This document shows, piece after piece, positions 36,501 through 44,296 of a stretch of DNA of 64,000 nucleotides. Position numbers and translations under genes: made by a program. The notes under the pieces are model-generated. The model did not search any database and was not told the DNA's origin. It saw only the letters and a program-made list of their open reading frames with translations. How positions within the stretch are numbered: position 1 is the stretch's first letter; every line of letters begins with the position of its first letter. Origin of the DNA: Amoebophrya sp. A120 (lineage: Eukaryota; Sar; Dinophyceae; Syndiniales; Amoebophryaceae); contig CAJINV010000001.1 of the NCBI GenBank assembly GCA_905178155.1, forward strand, positions 1,433,363-1,497,362, read 5' to 3'.

Positions 36501-37683
36501 TTGAAGGAACATTTATCACTCGACGAGCACATCGAGTATTGGCTTCCCGGGTTGCATCACCGAAGAAGACTCGCGACCCAGAGCAGGAATGAGTTACTCA
36601 GAAGAAGACAGGTACAGGATATATAACCATATTTTTTACCAAAACTGGGTGTCAGAAAAATGAAGATTGTTCTACTTGATTTTGTTACAGTAGCAGTGGC
36701 TTCGAACGAAGCAATGCTCATGCATTCCTTCCGATGGTCGCAAGTTTAATTTGCGACACCACATATCATGTATCCAAACCCATTCTTTGATACATGAATC
36801 CGACTGGAAGTAAGAATGTGGAAAGCAGAAATTAGGAGAATCTATCTTTCCTATGCTGTGACTGGATATTATTTGAAGAAAGTTTATTTTCTCAATAAAT
36901 TGAAAACCAGGAGCGCAAAAACGCACTGGACATGCGAAAGAGGATAGCGCTGGGGCGCAGCGCTAATTACGATGATGGCGAAGATGACGGCGGTCCGGAA
37001 AGTCCAACCGCCGGCCGGGTGAAGGTCGCGAAGCAACGAAAGGGGAAGGACGACGAGAGCTTTGCGGGTATCGGGTCGAGCACCGCGCTCCCCTTGACCA
37101 TGCCGCTGGAGGGGAAATCGCAGGACGGGCAGTCGGACAGTGACGAGTCCGAGGTTGACATTGGCATCTTGTCCTCCAGCAAGGCAAAGCTCCGAAAAAA
37201 GAAGCAGGCGACGGGTGGCGTCACGGAGTCGGAGTTGATATTGCAATCGGTATGAGTTTCTGCAAATGATTTTACTTATAATGGCGATCCGATAATTATT
37301 GCACTTTCGGTGCCGCCTCGTGTTTTGTACCCTTATTTCCTCACATCGATATCGCGTTCATGACGACCACGTGGCATCCATGTTAATTCATGCTGCTTGC
37401 GTCTGCTCTTTGTTCTGTCGTGCCTGTATCTAGTAAGGGTTGAACATACAAGTGAGATTGAGAATAATTTTTACAAGTCAATATCGAAATCGTTCCACAG
37501 GTCCAGCACATTTCCTCGCTGCTAGCCAGAAGAACGGAGACCGTCAAAGTGCTGCTGTTGCAGGAAATGCAGGACGTGAAAACTATTTGTCATGTGGTTT
37601 CCGACGTTCTCGAGATTCTCGCGCGGCGTGGAAACGATCTGAGCAAACAGCAGCAGACTTTCATCGAAAGTCTCGGATTCTAG
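18516..37683 (+). CDS. Polycystin-2/TRPP-type cation channel, with 9 introners and a 12-kb intron
   Basis: About 760 residues. Exons: 18516-18573, 18750 to about 18965, about 19304-19440, 19586-19669, 19937-19964, 20120-20151, 20386-20471, 20784-20937, 21159-21386, 33387-33731, 34027-34090, about 35392-35471, 35775-35823, 36087-36148, 36475-36611, 36911-37249 and 37501-37683. S1 is CCFIVFVTLFTVLIMI. The extracellular polycystin domain carries DDLWRYLNTTFYDNVYY, IYSYNLLTGKVRFRVV and GFSYSGIAATYSPNGY. The segment RAVFIDFNVYNVNLGYYG precedes S2. DGWNIMDWANL opens S3, VLIWVKTVKYVTFIPY is S4-S5, and FFILLNLFMAIMVV is S6. The tail is Lys/Ser-rich with a helical end. It probably conducts Ca2+ or other cations in cilia or ER. 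Canonical introns include 19441-19585, 20938-21158, 21387-33386, 33732-34026, 36612-36910 and 37250-37500. The junction near 18965/19304 is unresolved. Confidence 0.9.
18574..18744 (+). mobile_element. Introner D4 (family D)
   Basis: 171 bp. TIR TATCGGACAGAAAAAAGCAG, right end CTGCTTTTTTCTGTGGGATA. Perfect TSD GCTCA. Removal reads N-A-E-L-I-K-D-L-R. Confidence 0.93.
19670..19931 (+). mobile_element. Introner A3 (family A)
   Basis: 262 bp. TIR TATCAAATGCAAAAATGTCT, right end ACATTTTTACATTTGATA. Perfect TSD TGGTC. Removal reads F-R-V-V-R-V-Q-E-A. No AG at any register. Confidence 0.95.
19965..20114 (+). mobile_element. Introner E6 (family E)
   Basis: 150 bp. TIR TATCCTGTGCAAAAGTATCG, right end GATGCTTTTGCAGTTCATA. 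Perfect TSD CCAGC. It starts only 33 bp after A3, so a tiny exon lies between them. Reads C-Q-L-S-A-A-Y. Confidence 0.94.
20152..20380 (+). mobile_element. Introner G1 (family G)
   Basis: 229 bp. TIR TATGAGAGTGCAAAACTCCC, right end AGTTGTGCACTCTCATA. Perfect TSD CGTGT. Removal reads Y-E-P-C-Y-G-G-Y. No AG at any register. Confidence 0.94.
20472..20778 (+). mobile_element. Introner C4 (family C)
   Basis: 307 bp. TIR TATCCTCAGCAAAAACGTGT, right end GCGTTTTTTCCCAGGATA. Perfect TSD GAGGG. Removal reads V-E-E-G-F-S-Y-S-G-I-A-A-T, matching the polycystin domain. Confidence 0.94.
21464..21616 (+). repeat. Left TIR of the 11.8-kb element
   Basis: Pairs with 33077-33229 in inverted orientation. Two well-conserved blocks (21472-21518 and 21574-21616) are separated by a diverged centre. 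The outermost bases are GCTTATAAC on this side and GCATTATAAC on the complementary side. Confidence 0.85.
21990..23236 (+). CDS. Putative PD-(D/E)XK nuclease carried by the large element
   Basis: Three exons (21990-22669, 22764-22919, 23053-23236) joined by two GT-AG introns give exactly 1,020 nt, or 339 residues plus stop, which supports the model. The early part reads FIFETTSDVFIRPKL (Asp about 35) and then AGIQLKSTKQ (Gln-Leu-Lys at about 59-61). That is the D...(E/Q)-X-K pattern of restriction-endonuclease-like folds, followed by a Trp and mixed alpha/beta sequence. A second conserved-looking block is YKVDDADFLLVHC. It is transcribed inward from the left TIR. It may be the nuclease that moves the element, but the family call is by motif only. 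It could instead be an accessory or host-derived nuclease. Confidence 0.5.
24241..29506 (-). CDS. Large multi-exon protein of unknown function in the 11.8-kb element
   Basis: Reads right to left. Approximate exons: 29506-29076, 28973-28775, 28610-28385, 28245-28065, 27930-27480, 27193-27076, 26960-25235 and 25083-24241 (stop at 24243-24241). The first intron is canonical (DEWDL|GTATGT). The protein has about 1,200-1,300 residues. The N-terminal part has a possible zinc site (IRCPHTGRPQ and a later WCPQ); a middle exon has NCKNCVPGL; the longest exon, 25.2-26.96 kb, encodes about 570 residues with GPAWFCMQRCVSQWFYEVG and LSNWMGGWVQAVELSRLGPM. The end is charged, with a run of lysines. I do not recognise the family. 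Exon boundaries other than the first are approximate. Several of its introns have inverted-repeat ends. Confidence 0.6.
25070..25250 (-). mobile_element. Inverted-repeat intron inside the minus-strand gene
   Basis: Arms TGACCACACAAAAAACGCTC at about 25080 and GCGTTTTTTCGTGGTCA at about 25210-25227 are inverted repeats, and the flanking AAAAC/GTTTT extends them. The interior contains GCATGACAAAG and TTTGTCATGC. It separates the 570-residue exon from the last exon. Its end sequences differ from families A-G. Confidence 0.7.
26954..27075 (-). mobile_element. Short inverted-repeat intron (about 120 bp) in the minus-strand gene
   Basis: Arms GGTGAAACTGTGCATGACAA... and ...ATATGCACGATTTCACC, with inner ATCATCTGAAGA / TCTTCAGATGAT, fold back on each other. 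The interior word TTTTGTCATGC occurs at 27018. Exact splice points are not fixed. Confidence 0.55.
27200..27475 (-). other. Intron with duplicated poly-C tracts
   Basis: Between two exons of the minus-strand gene. It contains two copies of a tract GACCCCCCCCCTATA-like at about 27287-27303 and 27376-27390, each near GAGGGG stretches able to pair with it. No protein-like frame. Confidence 0.5.
27920..28062 (-). mobile_element. Inverted-repeat intron in the minus-strand gene
   Basis: Arms AAGATGACCACTTATTTGCT (about 27940) and GCAAAAAGTGGTCACTTTTG (about 28029) pair, including the adjacent ATTTTTGT/ACAAAAAT. It splits L-Y-L-D-Q-W-N-I from F-G-Y-A-A-L-Q. Confidence 0.65.
28596..28780 (-). mobile_element. 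Inverted-repeat intron in the minus-strand gene
   Basis: The outer arms TTTTTTGATATCGATTG and its counterpart GATCGATATCAAAAAG flank CATGCAG- and GCATGG-rich internal palindromes. Exons on both sides stay open in the minus gene (…QVFFLLF and …ALRRYGEFVILNRAF). Confidence 0.65.
30382..32476 (-). CDS. Second minus-strand gene of the 11.8-kb element, Met/Gln-rich protein with Lys-rich tail
   Basis: Exons, right to left: 32476-32287, 32082-31940, 31774-31412, 31258 to about 31024, and about 30757-30382. The introns at 32286-32083, 31939-31775 and 31411-31259 are GT-AG and keep frame; the fourth is an inverted-repeat element. The start MPPKKQPQSALEFIKAQVGK is followed by a helical stretch, then a Cys/Trp-rich block (QILLSTLCRKSAMWVCRW). 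Next come a Met-Thr-Pro-Gly-rich repeat region (GMTPGIGMTPAVGMTPLG) and a coiled, lysine-rich C-terminus ending KKMMKKALP. I do not recognise the family. Composition suggests a nucleic-acid-associated or structural protein, but this is a guess. Confidence 0.6.
30762..31022 (-). mobile_element. Inverted-repeat intron in the second minus-strand gene
   Basis: About 260 bp. Arms GCAAAAGTGTCAGTTTCATA (30771 on) and TGAAGCTGACACTTTTCAC (near 31000-31020), extended by ATGGAAAATTCG / CGAATTTTCCACAT. The interior has GCATGACAGACAAG. It joins E-G-K-H-Y-A to R-I-S-I-H-E. Confidence 0.75.
33077..33229 (-). repeat. Right TIR of the 11.8-kb element
   Basis: Reverse complement of 21464-21616, with about 50 of 57 outer positions and nearly all of the inner 40-bp block conserved by eye. 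The arms are a little diverged, so the insertion is not brand new. Confidence 0.85.
34260..34724. mobile_element. Nested fold-back element with CTCAAC/GTTGAG subterminal arrays
   Basis: Ends TATAACAGGAATCTCAAC and GTTGAGATTCCTGTATA are inverted. The left side has repeated CTCAAC words (two inside CTCAACGTTGAG palindromes), and the right side has about six GTTGAG words. The centre holds a telomere-like tract and a GC palindrome. It codes for nothing recognisable. Confidence 0.75.
34405..34464. repeat. Perfect 60-bp GC palindrome beside telomere-like motif
   Basis: Each 30-base half is the exact complement of the other, built from TCGTCGGGCAGGGCAGCCGC and a CCGG-rich centre. It is preceded at 34374-34404 by AGGGTTTCGGGTTTAGGG and a GGGGTTTAGGG word. 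Confidence 0.9.
34815..35326. mobile_element. Second nested fold-back element with AATCAG/CTGATT arrays
   Basis: The left side carries several AATCAGATTA-type words and the right side their complements (AATCTGATT, CTGATTGC), giving array-like inverted ends. The core again has a telomere-like tract (TAGGGTTTGGGG) followed by a GC palindrome. It is related in plan, but not in ends, to the element at 34260. Confidence 0.72.
34945..35010. repeat. Perfect 66-bp GC palindrome beside telomere-like motif
   Basis: 33-base halves. The arm GTCGTCGGCCAGGGCAGCCG closely resembles the arm of the 34405 palindrome (one changed base in the shared part). Confidence 0.9.
35472..35769 (+). mobile_element. Introner C5 (family C)
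   Basis: 298 bp. TIR TATCCTGAGTGAAAACGTCC, right end ACGTTTTTAAATATGATA. Perfect TSD TCATT. It lies within the S6 segment; removal reads M-F-I-I-L-I-F-F-I-L-L-N-L-F. No AG at any register. Confidence 0.94.
35824..36081 (+). mobile_element. Introner A4 (family A)
   Basis: 258 bp. TIR TATCAACTGCAAAAATGTCT, right end ACATATTTGCAGTCTATA. TSD AGTCG / GGTCG. Removal reads M-V-V-V-A-L-S-E-A-K just after S6. Confidence 0.9.
36149..36469 (+). mobile_element. Introner B3 (family B)
   Basis: 321 bp. TIR TATCACGAGGAAAAATCCCC, right end GGTATTTTTCACTGTAATA. Perfect TSD CAAAC. Reads T-K-F-K-Q-K-V-A. No AG at any register. Confidence 0.94.
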
Positions 37684-38688
37684 AAGTAGTGCCGGATTTT
37701 AACTAATTGATTCCTGTCGTCGATGATCTGAGAAGGGCGATACATAATTCACATCATCGAAGGAGCGAATCAGAACAGTGCGGCACGCTGTTGCAGTACC
37801 CAATTGATTCCGAACAAATTTGTACTCAAGTTCCTTAGGACGCTAAAGAATCGCAAACAAGAAATCTAGGAGAAACTACTACACAAACCTTTGAATCTAC
37901 TAATTATGACGAGAATCGGACACGTGGATCTGACTTCTACACTTTTTACTCAAACCTTTGAATCGCAGACGTCGCGGGGTCGTTTATTTCTCCCAAGTTC
38001 TGACAGGGGAAAATACTTCAAGGCCCGCGATGGGAAAACGGGCTGTGCGCACCGTTGAAGGAATTGAATTCGAATTCGCTAGAGGGTTGACCTTTTAGTA
38101 CTTGCAGGACGTTTCGATTATAATGTAAAAAAATCTTCAGAAGAGCTCTTGAAACTACAAACGGCACCGGCATTGTTTGCGCTGGTGGTGGTGCTCCTCC
38201 TCGCGGCCTTCAGTACAAAACACACGAAGAACGAGGAAAGATTTGATTTTCTGGGCGTACAGCAACCTTCGGTGTCGGAAGTCTTTCATACCAATATCGT
38301 GATTTTCGTGTGATTATCGTCGATTGTCGGGAGAATCAAGGATCTTCGTCCTGTATTAGATCAAGTCCAGCGAGAACCTCGGTAGTTGCGTCGTCGTGTC
38401 TTTCTGTAGAATTGTTGTGATTTTGGTTTCGCATTCGAAGTCTAGTCATGTTAAAGAACTTTGGACCTGCTAACCCTAGCCGCGCAACTGCGTCTCACAG
38501 AAGGTACAGACAGCTCTGCATCGGTTAGTGTTTGAATATTTCGAAGATCTCGAGGCAGCTTCGGGCACCGACACAAGTGCTAAAACTCTTTGCAACAGCG
38601 TCAAAGATTTTATTTCACGACTTCGTGTCGCAACGGCGACGAGTAGAAACTACAGTGCGACCATCGAAAGATATCGAGAAACGAAAGA
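37684..38688. other. Intergenic region between the channel and IolB genes
   Basis: No gene supported. It must contain the channel 3' end and the IolB promoter. No repeat or RNA gene was seen. Confidence 0.5.
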
Positions 38689-41600
38689 ATGTCCGATAAG
38701 TCAGGGACCAAAACCACGACCGGAGACGATGCGTGCCGGGCGTTGCAGCGTCGACCTGACCGTGTGCAAATGGAGTACATCGGCATGGACATCGTGCGAT
38801 TCGAGAAAACGCAAGAACGCCGATCTTTTTGTTTTCTCACAGAAGAATGCTGCATCGTGCCGCAGAATGTTCGGGGCGTCAAGGTACCCACCGTGGGATA
38901 GATTTGATGTTCTGCGCAGGATTATTTTGTCCACGACCACGCCGAATCCGAAAGCAAATCTAGTCTATGTTGTTCCCTATTGCAGATGAGGTGTGGATGT
39001 GGACGACCAAGGTTGTATATCTTAACATATTCATGCGCTTTCAGTTTTACTTCTTTCACGTGCTCAGGTGTCCGTCACCGAAGCCGACGGCAAAACGCGG
39101 ACCCACTTCACTCTGCACGGCCGCCGGAGTCCCTGTTTATCAAATGTAAAAATGTCTGGGTCTGTCTGGAAGAAGTCAACTTGTGATGCTGCATTTGGAT
39201 TCCAGAAGAATCTGTATTGCATGAGTACCAAAAGGAATCCAATTTTTGCTACGCGGAGAGGGCATTTGTCATGCGGAATAGGCATCAAGAAGCTCTCAAA
39301 GCATCTGTGATGCTAGGGCATGCATCACCAACATCAGGGCTCATGCAAAACGTGCATGACAAGTGTCACAATCTTCCAGACCCAGACATTTTTACAGCAT
39401 GTTTAATCTCTCTCTACATAGTGCATTCACGTAGTTCTCTTTTATTTTCTTTCTTCAAAAAGTTCAAGTCGTTCTCTTCCCCGTGCTGTACCAAGGTCTT
39501 GTTTCCAGACAAAACACCAGACATTTTTACAGTTGATACTGTTTGGAATTGACTGACTTTCTCTACATCGGAAAGGGTGCAGAGTTCACGATACAAGTGG
39601 ACCACCAACAGCATCATCTGCACACAACCACAAAAATTGGTACTACCGAGAATGGGCCGAGGGCAAACGCAAAACTGCCGACCGCGATGAATGCAGAGAC
39701 CCCAACAGTCTGCATCTGCCGTGCGTTTTGCGACAAAGTGCTGCCGGCGAAATACGGACCGGTGTCGGGGATTTCGATCGAGCTGCGGGGAAGGGGACAA
39801 GCTTCCCGACAAGTCAACAACTTCATGTCCCCGATGACCTGGAAGCACGCGGACAAGCTGTGTTGCGTCGAGGTACAAGTTAAGGTAGTACTTCTCAGAG
39901 GCTGCTGTGTAGTTGTAGGGCGAAGTTGCGACGAGGATTTTTTGTTGCTTTCCTTCATGATTTGTAAAGTAAAGCGACAAGTAGAACTCCAGAAGTTTAA
40001 CAATAGGACAAAAATTTCTTTTCAAATCACCTAAATCCAGAATTATACTGTATGTATCGATCTCCTACTCCTATATTTGCTTTATTCCCAGCTGATTACC
40101 CCGGATGGTAACTGGTCTTCGTACCCGCCGCACAAGCACGACGAAACCGGAGATGGGGCGATCAACGAGGAGATCTACTTTTTTCAGATCGAGAAAGTGC
40201 CGGATATGGTCGCGGTGGCCACGGATCTTCATGCGGACCCTTTTATTTCATCTTCATCATCCACTTCACAACAAAGTTCTTATACCGAAGAATATTGAGA
40301 GGAAAAATCCCCCCTCCCCATATCGAAAAGGTATGTTTCCGAAAATTTGTGTTGCTGATTTGAGGTCACAAATCACATCTGTCTTGCAAGAAGACAAGGG
40401 CAGAAGCTTCCGCCCCATTGTGGAAGCGATTTGTCATGCTGTTGGGCCTAAAGGTCAGCCGTTTGCCATGCTGAGCAACTAGGCCCATACGCCCCTACCT
40501 AGCCTGGGGATCTGGCCGCAATGCCTCTCTGCAATACAAAGCTGATTTGTGTACACAAATCCAGCATCAGAAATTCCGTTTTGATATGGGGAGGGGGGAT
40601 TTATTTTTCCTTTCGATAAAGAACCGAAGGGTTCCCCGTACGCGTTTCACCGGACCTTCACGAGCGACGGAACGGTTAGCGACACGGTGCTATCCTGTGT
40701 AAAAATGTCCCCACTCTATAGTCAAGATGGGAAATGATCTGCTAGACAAAGCAAGCGGCTCTAGTTGTTTCGCGTGACAAGTTTGGCCTCGTAGTGTAAT
40801 AAATCCTGTTGAGCTAGCTCCAGCAGCATCACAGCGCTAGCATATCGCGCGGATTCGAGCGTCACAAATTTCAAAACATCGCTAGAAAATGGAAATGCTT
40901 GCCATGGAGCTCCGTATGGGAGACATTTCTTACCATGCATATTTGTACGACAAGAAACTATGGGGTGGGGACGTTTTTACATAGGAGAGGTGACGGTGTT
41001 TCCGCAGGACGTGTACCTCGTCCCGAAGGGGTACCACGGCCCCTGTGTCACGCCGCCGGGCTACAATTTGTACTACCTTAACGTGCTTTCCGGCCCCAAC
41101 CCCGAACGCACCATGCAGTTTTGCTGGCACGTGGAGCAGCAGTGGCTCGTGCAAAACCAGTGGCGCAACTTGGCGGGCGACCGGCGACTGCCGCTCTGTG
41201 CGAACGACGTCTGTCCCGAATTACATCGGGAGGTCGCGGTTTTCGCCCGTGGCGAGGCGGAGACAGGGGGCATCGAAGCTTTGAAAGAACAAAACTGCTC
41301 TACTTCCGCAATAGACGGAGCAAGAAATGGGAGCTCTTCGTTCAAGATTGTCGATTACACAGCTGCATCCTCACTGCTTGTTGATCCGAGTAAAGGCCAT
41401 GCCTCAAACAGCGCCTCACGATCCTCGTTGGCGACTAGGAGTAGCAGCACATTGCCAGCGGGAGAGACGGAGCAAGTGGACACTGGGAGATCAGTATCCC
41501 CAATCCTCGCGTCGTTGGAGAATAAAGCCGCAAGTGTGATCGTGTTGTTTGACGATTTGATGCCTGTGGTCCGCGAACTACAACAACCTCCAGAAGAGGA

Positions 41601-42456
41601 AAGACAAACTGTTTTATCCCGCTCGCTGGCGCTGCTCGCAGCGGATTTTGGGAAGCGGTCCATCGAGCTGGCGGATAGAAAAATACCGGTTATCGGGGTG
41701 TGGGAGGCTGAGTCGATGTTGACGCCGACGGGGGGCGGGAGCAATACTAGCAGTCTGCCGGTCGCATCTTCAACATCCAGGTCGTTGTTGTTCACTCCTG
41801 GCGAGCAAATACCTACAAGCGCGCCGACGTTTCGCCTCGCGCTCGCAACTCTTGACCGCTTGTGGATTCTCCTCGGTACTACTAGTAGTAGTGCAGGAAC
41901 CACGATGACGATAGAAAGCGCGAGCGAGGAGCAAATTCTGGTGGAGAAAGTCGTGGAGCAGCTGCTTGCACTGCTTGGAACAGCAAATGCGTCGAACTGC
42001 ACCAGTACAACTTCTAGCAACTCCAGCTGCAAGAAAAGCGCGAGAAGTAGTAGTCGTGGCTTTCCGCAATTGGGTCAACACCAGCGCGTGCTCGTTTTCA
42101 CGCCTTACCGAGTGCTGGACTTCTCCAAATTCGCGCAACGGGAAGTCCGTATTGCACCAATTTCGTCCTCTGCTGCAGGAGGTGTTGAAACTGTAACAAC
42201 ATCGACAAATCGAGATTTCGTAGGAACGAGTACTGCCGCAAGCGTCTGGACATCGCCGCTGAGTTTCCACCTTGCGGAACTCTCTGGCTGCGACTTGGAA
42301 GCCTGGGCAGCTGCCAGGACGAGCAGGGGACAGAGTAAGAACTCGGGGACGATTACAAAAAACCATGTAGAAAATGAACAACCAACGACGACCTTCGGAA
42401 GTAGCGCAGGGAATAAAATAAACTCCACAGCACAACAAGCGTTGTCTCGATTGTGA
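38689..42456 (+). CDS. iolB: IolB-type 5-deoxy-glucuronate isomerase with a long C-terminal extension
   Basis: Exons: 38689-38883, 39068-39138, 39544-39872, 40092-40292, 40624-40690 and about 40994-42456, totalling about 775 residues. The first about 330 follow the bicupin IolB/KduI plan: N-terminal cupin (FLYIGKGAEFTIQV), then LITPDGNWSSYPPHKHD (metal-binding His cluster), EEIYFFQIEKVP, and SDTVTVFPQDVYLVPKGYHG with PGYNLYYLNVLSGPNPER. IolB converts 5-deoxy-glucuronate to 2-deoxy-5-keto-gluconate in myo-inositol breakdown. Bacterial IolB has about 270-300 residues. Here about 400 extra residues of Ser/Thr-rich sequence with scattered hydrophobic blocks (ASVIVLFDDLMPVVREL, QRVLVFTPYRVLDFS) follow, function unknown. 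GT-AG introns at 38884-39067 and 39873-40091 plus three introners show it is a resident eukaryotic gene. Other iol genes are not in the window. Confidence 0.88.
39139..39538 (+). mobile_element. Introner A5 (family A) with a duplicated right end
   Basis: 400 bp. TIR TATCAAATGTAAAAATGTCT; perfect TSD CTGTT. A complete family-A right arm occurs near 39376-39400 and a second, partly decayed one at 39506-39538. The terminal one is beside the TSD. Reads S-P-C-L-E-L-T-D-F. Confidence 0.9.
40293..40618 (+). mobile_element. Introner B4 (family B)
   Basis: 326 bp. TIR TATTGAGAGGAAAAATCCCC, right end GGGATTTATTTTTCCTTTCGATA. Perfect TSD AAGAA. Reads S-Y-T-E-E-P-K-G-S. Confidence 0.94.
40691..40988 (+). 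mobile_element. Introner C6 (family C)
   Basis: 298 bp. TIR TATCCTGTGTAAAAATGTCC; right end ACGTTTTTACATAGGAGA (last TA changed to GA). TSD GGTGC / GGTGA. Removal reads S-D-T-V-T-V-F-P-Q-D, matching IolB. Confidence 0.88.
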
Positions 42457-44296
42457 TTCGGAAGATTCGGAATAGTTAAATACGAACGCGAGGGGTTCAA
42501 CATTTGCTAGCGCGTGCGGTGGCTGTCCTCATTGCCCAGCTCTTGACGAAAGTACGTGAAATGTGTATCAAAATTAGACCGTTGTACGTATGATCACTAC
42601 TTCAACATCGAGTATTAAGTGGTCACTGCGACAACTTGACTGCATGGCTATGTGTAAGAAAGAGGTGCGGACGTTAAATACAGTCGCATTTATTTTCAAA
42701 ACTACGTAGAAAAATTAACGCTAATCATATTTTTCTATGAGCATGTGCATATAGTATGGTGGTATCCTGTTCTTGAATGCGATCTTTTGTAGTTTCCCGA
42801 CGAGAAGCATTTCTCTTCGTTCTGTATAATGATTAAACTGTACCCGAAATGCTTGTTTCCAAGTAAGTACCGTAAAAAAAGGTGACATTGCGCTTCGGCC
42901 TACGCCAAGCTGCAAGCAAGATTTTGATTGTGCTGCACCTGGCAGGGACACTAAAGTGCAAAACCCGCCTGAATGATGGTATAGAAATTCAGTTATTCTG
43001 GCAAATTGCCCTGTTGTTCTTCTCCCCGGCAAAATTCAGAAAACTGGTCTAGCTAGTATTTGGCCGCGACAGTCGTGCCACTAGCACGTAGTGAAGATCT
43101 GTGAAATCATCTCACATTTTGTTTCATCCATTGGTTCCCACTTCCTTTCATCGAGCTTGTGCTCAACACTGGCGACAGATTGAAGATCTCGTTGTCACTG
43201 AAGATCCTTGATATAATGCGTCGTCCGATTATCTTATAGCAGCAGCGCGAAGGCTAAGGTTTTCCTCTCCACGCGGAAACTTGTCTGAAAATTCAAACTC
43301 AATCAATGTGGCAGGGCAGAAGGCGAAGCCGGGAGGCGAAGCCGGGAGGCGAAGCCGGGAGGCTCATTAGCATGTTTATTATTGCTTTAAACTTCACTCT
43401 AAAACTAAATTAGGCATTCCATCAAAGCGCGTTCCGTGTCTTACTCTTAGAAGGGATTGCTTCTGGTTGATAGGCACAGAAAGAAAGAAATCTGGTTTTT
43501 GTGGAAGGTTCATTTTTCATTTAGTGGCTTCGTTTAAATGTTTTCCGACATCTTGACCACTAATTTTCTTTGTTTTACTAGAGCCTTTCAATTCAAGACC
43601 AATGATAGAGAGCCACAATATTTGGTATTCGGGCAGATATATTGAGAAACTGAAAATAGCCTAAAGATCTTTATCTTTTTTATGATTTCTGCATGCCTTT
43701 TTGCGCTTTGGATTTTGAACGAAAGTTTTTTTTGTCCGTTAGTGTCGGAATTGATTCGAATTTTGGCGAGCTACGAAATAGTATAGAATTTTGTGGTGTT
43801 GATGCTTTTTCTTAGCAGACGCAATGGATACAAGATAGATGAAATAGAAAGGTATCATAGCTTTGGTAGAAAAAATACGAAAAAGATGTGTTGCGCAAAA
43901 TTTTTCTGATTGCTACTGCGGCGCACGAAATTCAGATTGTTGACGTTGTCGTTTGGAGGTCCTCGGATTGCAGCTGCCGTCGTCCTTTGGAACAGCTTTG
44001 TTCGCAAGGACCACGCGCCGTTTGTTTATTGAGCAGGTATCATTTGAATTTCTTCGGTTTCTGGGTTGCTTTTCTGATGCCGAGGAATCTTCAAGATGAC
44101 ACCGTTTCTTTTTGAAAACTTCAAAATCTAAATCTGATGTTCTTACTTGCGCAGGTTGTGCTGCTGTTGTGAAGCTGATCAACTACATAAAAGAGTAGAT
44201 GGTGTTGTACTACAAACAGCACGAAATCGAACGGAGGACCGTTTTTTGGCTGGAAAATAAATCGGTATCCACTTAATTACTTTCGTCTCGGGAAAT
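42457..44296. other. AT-rich intergenic region
   Basis: No gene supported. It contains the short tandem repeat at 43317-43363. Other open frames here are short and lack motifs. Confidence 0.5.
43317..43363. repeat. 13-bp tandem repeat, about 3.5 copies
   Basis: Unit GGGAGGCGAAGCC repeated head to tail with a partial copy at each end. GC-rich against an AT-rich background. Confidence 0.85.

Noticed and set aside
41355-42438. Long minus-strand frames opposite the IolB tail
   Set aside because: The plus frame is continuous with the IolB domain without a stop; the minus frames overlap each other and show no motif.
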